Source: DAIQNV01 sp038748775 (lineage in GTDB: Bacteria > Planctomycetota > Phycisphaerae > Phycisphaerales > UBA1924). From it: DNA of 64,000 nt. The DNA is taken from NCBI GenBank assembly GCA_038748775.1, contig JBCDIT010000006.1:62001-126000 (forward strand), given 5' to 3'. The notes under the pieces are model-generated. The model was given only the letters and a program-made list of their open reading frames with translations, had not been told where the DNA came from and ran no database searches. Position numbers and translations under genes: made by a program. Of this stretch, positions 46,702 through 55,919 are shown piece by piece (position 1 is the first letter of the stretch; each line of letters opens with the position of its first letter).

Positions 46702-47676
46702 TTAGCCGCCCGGAGCGGTTATCACGTTGCCCAGGTGGAAGTGAGCCTCGGGGAACACGACATGCACGTCGACGTGCTCCTCCGCGACAGCGAGCTCCGC
46801 GTTTCGCGATGGCTCCTCGTAGGAGTACACCATTTGGCCATCGTCCCCCGAGAGCACCAACGAGCGACCGAAGCCGAACGACTTGCCGACCATCTCCCCT
46901 TCGTGCCTGACGTACAGAGACGCGTGCTGATCCGACCAGATCGGCGCCGCCTTCGGCTCGTCGGCACCCGGCGCCGTAATCATTTGCCGCGCCGTGCACA
47001 GCGTGATACCGGCGACGCCCAACGCCGACGCAAGCTCCGGGAGCGGCAGCTCAGCCTCGGGCGCCCTCGTGTACTTGAGCACCTCGAGGATCTGCTCGCA
47101 CTGGCTCAAGCACCAGTGCTGCTTGCGTGTTATCCGCAGATAGACATCTTGCTCGCCGCCCTTATTGAGAAGCGCCTCTTTGCCCTCAGAGATATCCGCA
47201 CGAGGCGTCGCGGCCGCGAAGTCGTCCCACGGCGTCCCGACCACCAGACCGGTCGTCCCCGTCGTGGGGTACTTTGTCGTGTCCTGCATCTCCTCTGCGA
47301 GCTCGATTTCTTGACCGAGGCGAACCTTGTCCGCCGCGATCGCCGCAGCGACCGATACGAGATCGGCGTTCGGCCCCGCGTACCGCTCGTCGGTCTTATC
47401 AACCATCTCCTCAAACGAGAACTCGCGAACCGCATAGAGCGCGTCCTCGAGCACCGTTGACGACCGAGCACGAGCCGCGTTGCGTTGTCGCCGAACGTTC
47501 TTACCCGGCGGCGAAAGGAACGACGACGCCGGCAGCTTCCCATACTCACCGGTCGCCCCTTCGACCGGCATCTCCGGCATGATCTCACGCACAACAAACT
47601 GCTGCATCTGAGGCGCGGTCGCCGAGAACAAACCCAACAGGTCGGCCCGAAAGATTGCACTACTGGGCACTGTCAT
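46702..47676 (-). CDS. Major capsid protein
   Basis: 324 residues, MTVPSSAIFRADLLGLFSAT onward, close to lambda gpE (341). It shows a long N-terminal helix region with EIELAEEMQDTTKYPTTGT, an extended charged segment RRQRNAARARSS and a C-terminal beta-rich part (FGFGRSLVLSGDDGQMVYSY), as expected for an HK97-fold capsid. A strong GGAGG lies 9 bases before the ATG. The 131-base gap upstream has a TTCGTTGTGGCC repeat twice and is the largest in the head module. Confidence 0.65.
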   Translation of the reverse strand: MTVPSSAIFRADLLGLFSATAPQMQQFVVREIMPEMPVEGATGEYGKLPASSFLSPPGKNVRRQRNAARARSSTVLEDALYAVREFSFEEMVDKTDERYAGPNADLVSVAAAIAADKVRLGQEIELAEEMQDTTKYPTTGTTGLVVGTPWDDFAAATPRADISEGKEALLNKGGEQDVYLRITRKQHWCLSQCEQILEVLKYTRAPEAELPLPELASALGVAGITLCTARQMITAPGADEPKAAPIWSDQHASLYVRHEGEMVGKSFGFGRSLVLSGDDGQMVYSYEEPSRNAELAVAEEHVDVHVVFPEAHFHLGNVITAPGG

Positions 47677-47807
47677 ATCAAAGCCTCCAACGCCCAGACT
47701 CCCGGGCTCCTACCACAGCCTCGCGACCACGCAAGGCCACAACGAAATGCCGGCCACAACGAAGCCCGTCGAGGCCGGCGCACACAAGGGGAAAGAAATA
47801 CCGAATG

Positions 47808-48170
47808 TCACGACCTCGAAGCGGTGCACACCTCGATCCGCTCACCAGCCGCCGACGCAGCGGTCAGCGCGACACCCTCGGACACAGAGCCGGCCGCCGC
47901 CACCCGGCCGCCGGCCGCCGCGAACACTTCCGCACCCACCGCGATCGCCCCGGCAGCCTCCATGACCGTCGTCCCGACCTGGTGCAACCGAACCGATCCG
48001 CGACCGTTTGCCGCGACGGTTTCCTGAGACGCCTGCACGCCAATCGACCTCGTCGTGTTCCCGGCGATCGCGAACCGCGCCGCACCATCACGCACAACCC
48101 GGAGATACGGCGGCGTCTCCGCCGCGAATTCCCCGCTTAGAACATGCCCATCTTGAATCGGTGGCTCCAT
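47808..48170 (-). CDS. DUF2190 capsid decoration protein
   Basis: 120 residues. The text follows the DUF2190 plan: a NTTRSIGVQASQ element, VRLHQVGTTVMEAAGAIAVG, EVFAAAGGRVAAAGSVSEGV, then ALTAASAAGERIEVC. These proteins cement or decorate the capsid, like lambda gpD in role. Position just upstream of the capsid gene matches. It is nearly all beta. Confidence 0.65.
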   Translation of the reverse strand: MEPPIQDGHVLSGEFAAETPPYLRVVRDGAARFAIAGNTTRSIGVQASQETVAANGRGSVRLHQVGTTVMEAAGAIAVGAEVFAAAGGRVAAAGSVSEGVALTAASAAGERIEVCTASRS

Positions 48171-48230
48171 GGCCCACTACCTCCATATGCCGCCGGCATC
48201 GACGCCGGCCTGATCACCAACCCAGGCCGC

Positions 48231-49067
48231 TTAGCCCATCGCCTTGCGGTACGCCTCGAGCAACTCCGGATGCTCGTTGTTCACGTGGGCAACCGCGTCG
48301 GCCCGCACACAGCCCGTCGCGGCAACCCGAGCGTCCACCGCCTGGAGATAGTCCGACGCCGAGCCGGTGACCGAAGCTCTTTCGCGACCACCGCCGACCG
48401 GTGTCGACGACGCGCCGCCCGGCTTGCCACCTCGACCGCCAGCCGACCCCGTTCGCCCTTTCGTGCCCGCTGACCGCTCGCCACCCCCGCCTGTCCCGTC
48501 GCCCACGCCACCGCGAGCGGCAAGGCACGCGATCTGCGCACCGAGGAAATCGACATCGCTCATCTTCCCCTCGATCGCCGCCAGCACAAGCCCATCCGCA
48601 TCCGCGCGGGCGATGCTCTCGTGCACCAGGCCGCGGTAGTGAGCGACCGCCTCGGCCGCGCCGCGACCTGTCACCCCCGACGCCCCTGGCGACCGTCTCC
48701 CGACCGCGCCGTCGTCATCATCACTTCCGCCTGACTCGCCACCGTTCCCCTTCGCCGACGGCTCATCCTCGTCAGCCTCGCCTTCCGCATCACCGGATCC
48801 GCCGGAGTCGTCGGTGTCGTCGGCGTCATCGGCGTCACCGTCGTCGGCGGCGGCGTATTCCGCAAGCAGCGCCGCACGATCGTCATCGGAAAGCGCATCG
48901 ATCGACGCCTTGAGATCGTCCACGGACGCCGCCGCACCGACCGCCTCGGGCACGCCAGAGCTCTCGCCCGCCGCCTCGCCGGCGACAACACCCCCGACAC
49001 CACCGCCGACACCACCGCCGACACCACCGCCGCCAGCAAGGGCATCTCGAATCTGATCCGCACTCAT
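48231..49067 (-). CDS. Acidic scaffold candidate
   Basis: 278 residues with a glycine-repeat N-terminus (GGGVGGGVGGGVGGVVAG) and a very acidic centre (ADDGDADDADDTDDSGGSGD). A basic Gly/Arg region follows, then a helical C-terminus ending EHPELLEAYRKAMG, a typical capsid-binding end of phage scaffolds. It directly follows the protease gene, the lambda C/Nu3 position, but as a separate gene. Confidence 0.55.
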   Translation of the reverse strand: MSADQIRDALAGGGGVGGGVGGGVGGVVAGEAAGESSGVPEAVGAAASVDDLKASIDALSDDDRAALLAEYAAADDGDADDADDTDDSGGSGDAEGEADEDEPSAKGNGGESGGSDDDDGAVGRRSPGASGVTGRGAAEAVAHYRGLVHESIARADADGLVLAAIEGKMSDVDFLGAQIACLAARGGVGDGTGGGGERSAGTKGRTGSAGGRGGKPGGASSTPVGGGRERASVTGSASDYLQAVDARVAATGCVRADAVAHVNNEHPELLEAYRKAMG

Positions 49068-49070
49068 GAA

Positions 49071-49865
49071 CTACACCTTTCCGTTCGGCGACGTCACCCG
49101 CCGCAACAGCTCACTGAACGTCTCGACGCGGTCCACCAGATCAGCGGCGACCGCTTCACGGCCGACGTAGCTACGCCCACCCTGACTCCGAAACTTCGAC
49201 TCGTCCACACCCCGGCCCGCCGCGACAACACGGAACATGTCGTCCGCATACCGCGACGTCGTCCGCCTCAACTCCGCGAGATGCTCCTCGGTCACAGGGA
49301 CGCCAGGCTCGCCCAAGGTCTTGAGCGGCTGATCGGTGACCACGTGCACCTGGACCCCCTGACGCTCAGCCCGCGCCGAATCATCACGAACCACAGCCAT
49401 CACACCGAGAGCCCCAACTTGACCACTCGGCGTCACGCTCGCCTCGCTCGCCGCCGCCAACAACACCACCGCCAAACTCGACGCCATAGGTCTCGCGATC
49501 GCGTGTACCGGCTTCACGTCGGAGACGTCCGCGACCGCGGACACCAATTCAGCAAGGTCTCGCATCTGACCGCCCGGGGAGTTGATCCCGATCACGACGC
49601 GATCAACCAAGTCGTTCGCCCCCGCCGCCCTGATCGAGTCCGCGACCGCCGTTGAGTACCCAAAGCCGAGCACGCCCTCCACGTTGACGACCGCCACGCT
49701 CGCCACGCGGTACGCGCCCCAGCCCAGGTACTCGTCTACCCGGCCATCAGCGATCGCCTCGTCAACTCTGCGAGACCCGTCCGACCCCGTCACCTCGACA
49801 CCGCGGCCACGCCACGCCGGCGCACCGGCCAGATTCGCCCCGCTCGCGATGCCGTAGATATCCAT
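49071..49865 (-). CDS. S49-family prohead protease
   Basis: 264 residues. The ClpP-like fold is marked by VVIGINSPGGQMRDLAELVS and the serine segment MASSLAVVLLAAASEASVTP, followed by SGQVGALGVM. This matches lambda gpC-type signal-peptide peptidases that process the head precursor. The ATG at 49865 overlaps the portal stop (TGATG); a GTG just before it is the alternative start. The second active-site Lys lies further C-terminal in these enzymes (candidate in QPLKTLGE). Confidence 0.8.
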   Translation of the reverse strand: MDIYGIASGANLAGAPAWRGRGVEVTGSDGSRRVDEAIADGRVDEYLGWGAYRVASVAVVNVEGVLGFGYSTAVADSIRAAGANDLVDRVVIGINSPGGQMRDLAELVSAVADVSDVKPVHAIARPMASSLAVVLLAAASEASVTPSGQVGALGVMAVVRDDSARAERQGVQVHVVTDQPLKTLGEPGVPVTEEHLAELRRTTSRYADDMFRVVAAGRGVDESKFRSQGGRSYVGREAVAADLVDRVETFSELLRRVTSPNGKV

Positions 49866-51421
49866 CACGCCCCACCGTTCTGCGTGTCACCCGAACCATC
49901 ACTCGGGCCACCATCCGGACCAGCAGCAGCCCCGTCTTCGTCGCCGCCCGTCGCCACCGTCCCCGCGTCCGCCGACGCGGTCACCTGCACCGGCTTCGCC
50001 CCCGGCTCGATGCCCGCCTCGCGGAGCATTTCCATTTCAGTGCGGTACTCCCGCACGAACGCGCCGAAGTCCGTGCGGCCCGCGATCCGCGCCACCATCG
50101 ACGACGGCTTCATCGCCCCCGCCGCGACCGCCTCGGTCACAACCCTCACGTCCGTCGACTCATCGAGCACCGGCATGCTCGCCAAGCTCACCACCGGGCG
50201 CCGCCAGCCCTTCGGCGGACTCGACAGCCGACCCGCATACACCGCCCGCTCGACCCACGCGCACCACACCGGCACGATCAACCGATCCGTGAGCACCCGC
50301 TGCCGCACCCCGAACCGCGGCCACATCACCGACATTTCTGACCGCGAGGCGTGGTAGTTCCGGATGAAGTACGCATACGCCGCACCCATCGGCATATCGA
50401 GCGCCGACGCGATCAGGCGGAGCATGTCGAGCAGCATCACGTTAAACGCCGTCGTCGGGTGCTCGGGCTTGAACTGGAAGACCTTGTCGCCGACGTCGCC
50501 GATCAACTGGCTCATCGGCCCGAGCTCGCCCCGCTCATGCGCGTCGTCTTCGTCCCTCGCATCGCCATCCGCAACCGCCGCGCCCGCGAGTTGTTCCGCC
50601 GCCCCGCCCGCCTCCGGATGCTCGCGAAGCCAGATCAGCGAGAGGTACGTCGCGAGCTCGTACGACGTGATCGCCCCGTGCGTACCGGCCTCGAGCGTCG
50701 CGACAATATCGATCACGCTCGCGAGCCCCGGCTCGGCGCGAACCACGCCGGGCTGGTGCAAGCGGTAGTTGTTCAGCAAAAACCCGTTCTCGATCGGCAC
50801 CCTCACCGGCGAGCCCGTCAGCCACTGCCCCCTCGCGTCCCACGATGCCACGTGCACCGCGTTCGGCCGGCCACCCTCGTCGATCTCGACCCCGCTCTTG
50901 AGTCGCTCCGTATCGACACCAGCGGTCGGATTGCGAAGCCGAAGCCCCTCGATGAACTCGAGGGCAAGCTCGCCGTCCGGGCGGTCGACCTTGTGGACAA
51001 AGCAACACCCGTCGGTTTGCCACGCGGTCAGCGTCGCGCCCGCGAGGTCCCACAGGCCGAGTTGCCCCGTCACCTCCGCGGTCGACGCCCAAGCCGCGAA
51101 CAAGTCCGCGGCCTCGGCGTTCCACGCATCGTCGTCCGTCGCCGGCCGCAAGCTCGGAGTCGCGCCGATCGTGAGACTCCGTTCGGCCGAGAGCACCGGA
51201 CGAAGGTAGTAGCTGTTTCGCGCGGCGTCCTGACATTGACGGATCAGCTCCTCGAGCGTCCGCGGGTCGCGGTGCCCTTGCCCGGACGCAACGGGCGCAC
51301 GACGCCCACCGATCCGCCGCGACCGCCTCGCGGCCCGAAAGCTCCCGGCCTGACCGAGAGCCGGCGGCGCACCCGAGCGGCCCATCGGCCCCCGCACACG
51401 ATGACCACGCGGCGAATACAA
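49865..51421 (-). CDS. Portal protein, lambda family
   Basis: 518 residues. The portal signatures are in order: RNSYYLRPVLSAERSLTIGA near 70, a wing region with AWQTDGCCFVHKVDRPDGEL, and the C-terminal FNVMLLDMLRLIASALDMPM followed by YHASRSEMSVMWPRFG, the lambda-type segment in which the dodecamer stem is made. The C-terminal 50 residues are Gly/Asp-rich and probably disordered. It forms the DNA entry ring. Neighbours are the gpW-like connector and the protease. Confidence 0.85.
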   Translation of the reverse strand: MYSPRGHRVRGPMGRSGAPPALGQAGSFRAARRSRRIGGRRAPVASGQGHRDPRTLEELIRQCQDAARNSYYLRPVLSAERSLTIGATPSLRPATDDDAWNAEAADLFAAWASTAEVTGQLGLWDLAGATLTAWQTDGCCFVHKVDRPDGELALEFIEGLRLRNPTAGVDTERLKSGVEIDEGGRPNAVHVASWDARGQWLTGSPVRVPIENGFLLNNYRLHQPGVVRAEPGLASVIDIVATLEAGTHGAITSYELATYLSLIWLREHPEAGGAAEQLAGAAVADGDARDEDDAHERGELGPMSQLIGDVGDKVFQFKPEHPTTAFNVMLLDMLRLIASALDMPMGAAYAYFIRNYHASRSEMSVMWPRFGVRQRVLTDRLIVPVWCAWVERAVYAGRLSSPPKGWRRPVVSLASMPVLDESTDVRVVTEAVAAGAMKPSSMVARIAGRTDFGAFVREYRTEMEMLREAGIEPGAKPVQVTASADAGTVATGGDEDGAAAGPDGGPSDGSGDTQNGGA

Positions 51422-51426
51422 CGCAA

Positions 51427-51660
51427 TCAGCCCCGACGCACCCGCAGACCCCGCGGAGCCCGGCGGTTTCGCGCCTCGTACCGCCTCAAGTCGGCCCGCA
51501 GACCTTCGAGGTACTGGACAAGCGGCCCCGAGGACCGGCTCCCGCCGGCATGGCTCACGTCAGCCGACACCCGGCCCGACACCTCGGAGATATGCAGCCG
51601 CAGCCGCGACTCACGCGCAGCGTCCGTCTCCTGCGATGCCCAGTCCGCGTAGTCCCACAT
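51427..51660 (-). CDS. gpW-like head-tail connector candidate
   Basis: 77 residues, MWDYADWASQETDAARESRL to APRGLRVRRG; lambda gpW is 68. Helical ends and a short central strand, and the slot between terminase large subunit and portal, are exactly those of gpW. The sequence itself is too short to prove it. It begins 6 bases after the terminase stop. Confidence 0.6.
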   Translation of the reverse strand: MWDYADWASQETDAARESRLRLHISEVSGRVSADVSHAGGSRSSGPLVQYLEGLRADLRRYEARNRRAPRGLRVRRG

Positions 51661-51666
51661 CGCTGA

Positions 51667-54090
51667 TCACTCTGGCCGAAACCGCGACGGCCCAGCCTTC
51701 GGCCTTCGTGCCGGCCGCGACGCAGACGAACGCACGACGCCCCCGCCCCCTCCGACCTCATCACCACCGCCCGCCAAGGCGGTCGCCCTCGCCGATTCAC
51801 ACTGCGACACCGTCAGTTGCTCCACGCCCTCAGCGTGCGCGAACCCGATCGCATACACCGAGCAATCGAGATAGTGGTTCGCCGCGTGCGACCGCTTCGG
51901 CTGCCAGACGAGCACCTCGCGGCCACCCTTGCGTTCCCGCACCCGATGCTCCGCGGTGATCTGCTTTAAGAAATCGAGCGCATCCCGCGATCGCTGCCCG
52001 TCGACGTCGTCCCACCCCGAGCGAAAGTCCGGGAGTCGCACGCCCGTCTCGTCCGCCGACGGGGCGAACAACGCGCCATCCTTGGCGACGTCGCCCGCGC
52101 CCTCCGGATCACCACCGGGAAGCATCAACGTGTGCAAGTAGCTTTTGAACCTCGAACCGTTGATGAGCAGGAGCCGCTCCGGCTCTGCGAGTTTCCGCTT
52201 GCGACCCCTTCGATCCGTCACGTCCTCAACGGTCGTGTACTTATACGGGTAGTTCCTGCCCTGATCGACGCCCTTGATCGCCTGCGCCCTGACACCCCGA
52301 GCCCGAAGCAAACGACACACGCGGTACACCTCATCGGTAAACGCCCCCGAGTCGACCGCCCAGCCGAGCACACGCAGCGAGCCCTCCGTGCTTCCGCCGC
52401 CCTCCGGCCGCCTCACGCGACCACGGATCGTCGGCAACACCGATGCAACATCACGCAGCCCAGACGCGAGATCCCGGCCGATCCGCTCAGCCCACACGAG
52501 CCCCAGCGGCTGCCCAAACGGCCCGAAGCCCCAGACCGTGACGTACACGCAGTTCTGTTGAACATCCACCCCGCCATACAGAGCGGCGCACGGCGCCGGG
52601 ATCGTCCCAAGCTCATATCCACCCTGACCAACAGGCCGGCAGTGCTCCCGCACCATCCGCACCGAGAGGCTCTCGCCCTCCGACGCCGGTAACTGACCGA
52701 GAACGTCCTTGTACCAATCCCTCCCCGGCTTGCCCCTCGTCTCGACAAACCGGCCGGCGACACCGCCCCAGCCCTCCGCGTCGATCAGGCTCGCCAGCGT
52801 GTTGATGCGGAAGCCGACCGTCTTCGCCGGAGGCACGCGGCCCGCGACGCCCTCGTCTCCGCCGACGATGCGAACGCCAAGCCGCTCGCGGCACGCCGAA
52901 GCCTCGGGCGACACGGGCGACTCGGCCAGCATCCGCCGACCGGTCCGGGGCGCGTCGCGGAGCTCGTCCCCGTCGACACGGCTCAGCCATTCCGCCCCGA
53001 CCGCCCGCGGGCCGTCCCCGAGGGTGTGCAAGATCTGCCCGGTAGACTCGACTTCCTCGCCCTGCCGGCACCACACACCGTTGAGCATCATCCAATGTTT
53101 GTGCACCTCTCGGATACGCCCCGTCGCCGTCGCGTCGAACGGGCTTTGCATCCACGTGTTCAGTCGGACATCATCCGGATCCGCACCGAGCCCACCTTCC
53201 CACCGGAGCAGCGACAGGTCCCAGGGCTCGAAGAAATGACCCGTGATCGGACACGGCACCATGTACCGGTACCGATGGGCCGACCGCTCGTAGTCCTCGG
53301 TAATCCCCTCAGGAAACTCCGGAGTCGACCCGCGGAGCGTCAGTCGATCGACAAAGGTTCGTTGACGACCGCGAAGGTTCTGCTTCGCAGCCCCATCGGG
53401 CGGCCACTCGTCGACCTCGTCGCACAGGATGACCCCGCACGGTCTCGACTTGGTTGTTCGCGTCGTATGGGCGTACCCGAACCAGACCGGCACCCCGCTC
53501 AGCCAGAGCCCATCGGAGAGCAAGTCGTCCTGCTTGGCGATCAACCTCGCCGCCGGCGGACACGCCTCGATCGCCGGGATCACCTTCTCCGCGTTGTACT
53601 TTTTGGCATCGTCCCGCGTCGGATAGACGAGCATCGACGCCCGCCGCAGCTCCGCCGCCGTGTAGAGCAGGACACAGTTGATCAGCTCGCTGTACGCGAT
53701 CTGCGACGACTTGAGCACCGACACGTCGTGCACCAAGGGGTGCACGATGAGCCGCATCATTCCTCTCAGGTGTGGCGTGCGGTCGAGCTCGAACCGACCC
53801 GCCGTGCCACCGGCGCCCGAAGCGAGCCACCGATGCCGCTCGCACCACACGTCAAGCGGGACGACCTCGCGCTTCGCCCACGCCTCAGCCCCAACCGTGC
53901 CAACCAGTTCATCGGCCGACCTCAGTCCGCGGACCCGGGCCCCGTGCCGACCGTCGCCGGCCCGGCCTCGACCGGGTCCGATTCCGAGTCCAGGTTCTGG
54001 CCCGGGCCCTGGTCCGGGCCCTGATCCGGGCCCTGGTCCGGGCCGGGATCGTCCGCCATCGCGATCGACTCGCACGCCTTCGCCACCCAC
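51667..54090 (-). CDS. Terminase large subunit, GpA family
   Basis: Up to 807 residues. From about residue 75 the text is GpA-like: RWLASGAGGTAGRFELDRTP, the deviant Walker A VLKSSQIAYSELINC, Walker B GVILCDEVDEWPPDG, and in the nuclease half WAVDSGAFTDEVYRVCRLL. It packages DNA and cuts it. ATG 54090 (or GTG 54075) puts a GPGPGSGPGPGPGPEPG tract at the N-terminus, encoded by the 12-bp repeat inside the small subunit gene. No in-frame ATG, GTG or TTG lies between that tract and the conserved part, so the overlap of about 169 bases seems genuine. Confidence 0.85.
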   Translation of the reverse strand: MGGEGVRVDRDGGRSRPGPGPGSGPGPGPGPEPGLGIGPGRGRAGDGRHGARVRGLRSADELVGTVGAEAWAKREVVPLDVWCERHRWLASGAGGTAGRFELDRTPHLRGMMRLIVHPLVHDVSVLKSSQIAYSELINCVLLYTAAELRRASMLVYPTRDDAKKYNAEKVIPAIEACPPAARLIAKQDDLLSDGLWLSGVPVWFGYAHTTRTTKSRPCGVILCDEVDEWPPDGAAKQNLRGRQRTFVDRLTLRGSTPEFPEGITEDYERSAHRYRYMVPCPITGHFFEPWDLSLLRWEGGLGADPDDVRLNTWMQSPFDATATGRIREVHKHWMMLNGVWCRQGEEVESTGQILHTLGDGPRAVGAEWLSRVDGDELRDAPRTGRRMLAESPVSPEASACRERLGVRIVGGDEGVAGRVPPAKTVGFRINTLASLIDAEGWGGVAGRFVETRGKPGRDWYKDVLGQLPASEGESLSVRMVREHCRPVGQGGYELGTIPAPCAALYGGVDVQQNCVYVTVWGFGPFGQPLGLVWAERIGRDLASGLRDVASVLPTIRGRVRRPEGGGSTEGSLRVLGWAVDSGAFTDEVYRVCRLLRARGVRAQAIKGVDQGRNYPYKYTTVEDVTDRRGRKRKLAEPERLLLINGSRFKSYLHTLMLPGGDPEGAGDVAKDGALFAPSADETGVRLPDFRSGWDDVDGQRSRDALDFLKQITAEHRVRERKGGREVLVWQPKRSHAANHYLDCSVYAIGFAHAEGVEQLTVSQCESARATALAGGGDEVGGGGGVVRSSASRPARRPKAGPSRFRPE

Positions 54091-54983
54091 ACAGCCACCT
54101 CGCGACGCACAACGTCCTCGAGATCGACCGGCTTGACCAGCAACGCGCCGACCGCCTCGACCGTGTGCCGGTCAACTTCCGACGCCCTGAGCAGATCGAG
54201 CACCCGGTCGCGGTCGTCGGCCGAGAGCCACAGCCGCTCGGACAGAGGCCGGGCCACCCGGGACGACAACGCCTCGAATTGCTGCCGTACCACGGCCAAG
54301 TGCGCCCGGAATCGCTCGGCCACCTCGCCCGCGTTCACAAGCGAGCCCGCCCGCTCCTCATTCTCAACAGCACGCCGGCGATACTCCTCCAGCGCCCGAA
54401 GCCTCGCGACGTCGTTCTCACTGAACCCGGTCGTCCGAGTCGGCAGCAACGCGAGCACGCGGAGCTCAGCATGCGTCAGCGTGTAGAGATCATCGAACCC
54501 CAACGCCTCAGAGGGTGGCGACTCGCGCGATTGCACCTGCTCGAGCGTTTCGGCCGCCTCCGGCGTCAACTCGGTCGCAAAGATCCCCGCCGGATCGCGA
54601 GCCGGCATCGCCGCCTTCGCGGCCGCCGGAACCGCCGGAACCGCCGGAACATCCTCCCGATCGGCTCCCCCTTCCGACTCCACCGCGGCGACTGGACCGG
54701 CCCCCTTGGCGGACGGTCTCGCTCCGGAACCGGGCCGCCCCGAATTCCGCCGCTCGCCGCCATGCCCGATCGAGGTCCGCCCCCGCTCGAGCTTCGGGTC
54801 TTCGGTCGCCGGGTCGATGCGCCGGTTGCGCCTCCCTTCGCCAACCGTGACGATGAGCCCGGACTTGATCCATTTATAGACAGCTTGCGGTGTCTTCCCG
54901 TGCCGAGCGGCATATTCCGCCACAGTGAGCAGATCTACGCTGCCCCCATCTCCGCAGTCTCCCCCCCGATCGCCTCCGGACAT
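53922..54983 (-). CDS. Terminase small subunit, Nu1-like
   Basis: 353 residues. A winged helix-turn-helix opens it (LLTVAEYAARHGKTPQAVYK, wing at SGLIVTVGEGRRNRR), as in lambda Nu1. A long disordered Ala/Pro/Gly stretch follows (about 60-150). The C-terminal half, ALEEYRRRAVENEERAGSLV and NAGEVAERFRAHLAVVRQQF, matches the Nu1 self-association helices. The end, from 54 residues before the stop, is the GPDQ repeat. Nearly twice the length of Nu1, because of the linker. It selects the cos or pac site. Its end overlaps the large subunit frame. Confidence 0.7.
   Translation of the reverse strand: MSGGDRGGDCGDGGSVDLLTVAEYAARHGKTPQAVYKWIKSGLIVTVGEGRRNRRIDPATEDPKLERGRTSIGHGGERRNSGRPGSGARPSAKGAGPVAAVESEGGADREDVPAVPAVPAAAKAAMPARDPAGIFATELTPEAAETLEQVQSRESPPSEALGFDDLYTLTHAELRVLALLPTRTTGFSENDVARLRALEEYRRRAVENEERAGSLVNAGEVAERFRAHLAVVRQQFEALSSRVARPLSERLWLSADDRDRVLDLLRASEVDRHTVEAVGALLVKPVDLEDVVRREVAVWVAKACESIAMADDPGPDQGPDQGPDQGPGQNLDSESDPVEAGPATVGTGPGSAD
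54004..54045 (-). repeat. 12-bp tandem repeat read in two frames
   Basis: Three units of GGGCCCTGRTCC (54004-54015, 54016-54027, 54028-54039) and a broken fourth. On the minus strand one frame gives GPDQGPDQGPDQ in the terminase small subunit, another GPGPGSGPG in the large subunit. The unit length is a multiple of three, so copy-number change would keep both frames. Confidence 0.8.
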
Positions 54984-55219
54984 ATCAGCCCCGCCTGAGT
55001 CATGTACCCCTGAACGGCCAACCTGACACGCGGCAACGCCATTCGCACAGTCGAGGCACCCAGGCCCCGGCCGCTCGCCGCCTCCGCATACGTCGCGCCC
55101 TCAAACATCACGCGCTCAACAGCGAACGCGAGCCCTTCGGTCTTGTGGGTTGCCCCGTAGATCACGGCACGAATTTGGGCCGCGATCGCATCGTCGATCT
55201 GACTAAGCGGTACATCCAT
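54935..55219 (-). CDS. Small DNA-binding protein, KorA/TrfB-like helix-turn-helix
   Basis: 94 residues, MDVPLSQIDDAIAAQIRAVI onward. The segment FEGATYAEAASGRGLGASTVRMALPRV-type helix pair (about 39-66) resembles the TrfB/KorA and sigma-like helix-turn-helix. It overlaps the small terminase gene by 49 bases. It may be a late-gene regulator or an accessory DNA-packaging protein. Confidence 0.5.
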   Translation of the reverse strand: MDVPLSQIDDAIAAQIRAVIYGATHKTEGLAFAVERVMFEGATYAEAASGRGLGASTVRMALPRVRLAVQGYMTQAGLICPEAIGGETAEMGAA

Positions 55220-55236
55220 GATCGCCCCTCTATCAC

Positions 55237-55632
55237 TTACCCAGCACGAGCAACGGCCTTGCTCTCGCCGCCGCGACCGCCGCCAGACGCGGCCGACCAG
55301 TCCATCTCGAGTTGTTCGGGATCGCCGGCTCGGGCACGTTCACGCGACGGGACGATCGCAGTCGCAAACCTCGGCACGAGCGGCACGACAACCCATCGCC
55401 CAAACGGCTGTGCTTCCGCCACCGCCCCGGCATCAACCGGCGTCTCGAAGACCGCCTCGCAACTGATCCCGCCCGGGCCACCGACGCGACGCACACCGCC
55501 CGCCTCGCGGACACCCCAGAACATCGCGATCTCCCCCGGTTCCGCCGGACGAACGCCGATCCAACCCTCCGGGTCCGACGCCCACTTAGTCCGCTTGGTC
55601 CGCTTGGTCCGCGACACTGTTCGCCCTTCCAT
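55237..55632 (-). CDS. Unknown phage protein with RTK repeat N-terminus
   Basis: 131 residues. MEGRTVSRTKRTKRTKWASD shows an Arg-Thr-Lys triplet encoded by three 9-bp units (55585-55611). The rest (WIGVRPAEPGEIAMFWGVRE, PFGRWVVVPLVPRF) is globular and beta-rich; the tail is basic and Gly-rich. No family was recognised. The 9-bp repeat may vary in copy number. Confidence 0.5.
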   Translation of the reverse strand: MEGRTVSRTKRTKRTKWASDPEGWIGVRPAEPGEIAMFWGVREAGGVRRVGGPGGISCEAVFETPVDAGAVAEAQPFGRWVVVPLVPRFATAIVPSRERARAGDPEQLEMDWSAASGGGRGGESKAVARAG

Positions 55633-55643
55633 TCACGCCAGGG

Positions 55644-55919
55644 TCATTCCGGAACATTTTCGGCTCGCATATCTACGAGCCTCACCGTGATCGAGACCCC
55701 TTCCCTCAACCGCTCCTCGTCCGCTCCGTCAACCAAGGCTTCTAACTTGCTCATCATGCAATCGCGAGCAGTCGAAGAGCACCGGGCTACGTACGTGTCA
55801 TATTCACCTGCAAGCTCGTGAGGCTCAGGCGAGATCTCCCACACCGTGACAATGTCGTCTGGCCCCTCCGGGACTGGAGTCGGCCTGCCGTCCCATCCAA
55901 TTACGCCATCAGGCTTCAT
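55644..55919 (-). CDS. Unknown small acidic phage protein
   Basis: 91 residues, MKPDGVIGWDGRPTPVPEGP to RLVDMRAENVPE. Overlaps the stop of the methyltransferase gene in ATGA and is therefore coupled to it. Two cysteines in ARCSSTARDCMMSKLE. No family was recognised. Confidence 0.5.
   Translation of the reverse strand: MKPDGVIGWDGRPTPVPEGPDDIVTVWEISPEPHELAGEYDTYVARCSSTARDCMMSKLEALVDGADEERLREGVSITVRLVDMRAENVPE

Noticed and set aside
48814..49056. CRISPR-like or satellite repeats in the Gly/Asp-rich scaffold gene
   Set aside because: They are codon-level low complexity (GGV and DD runs) inside one reading frame, with no spacers.
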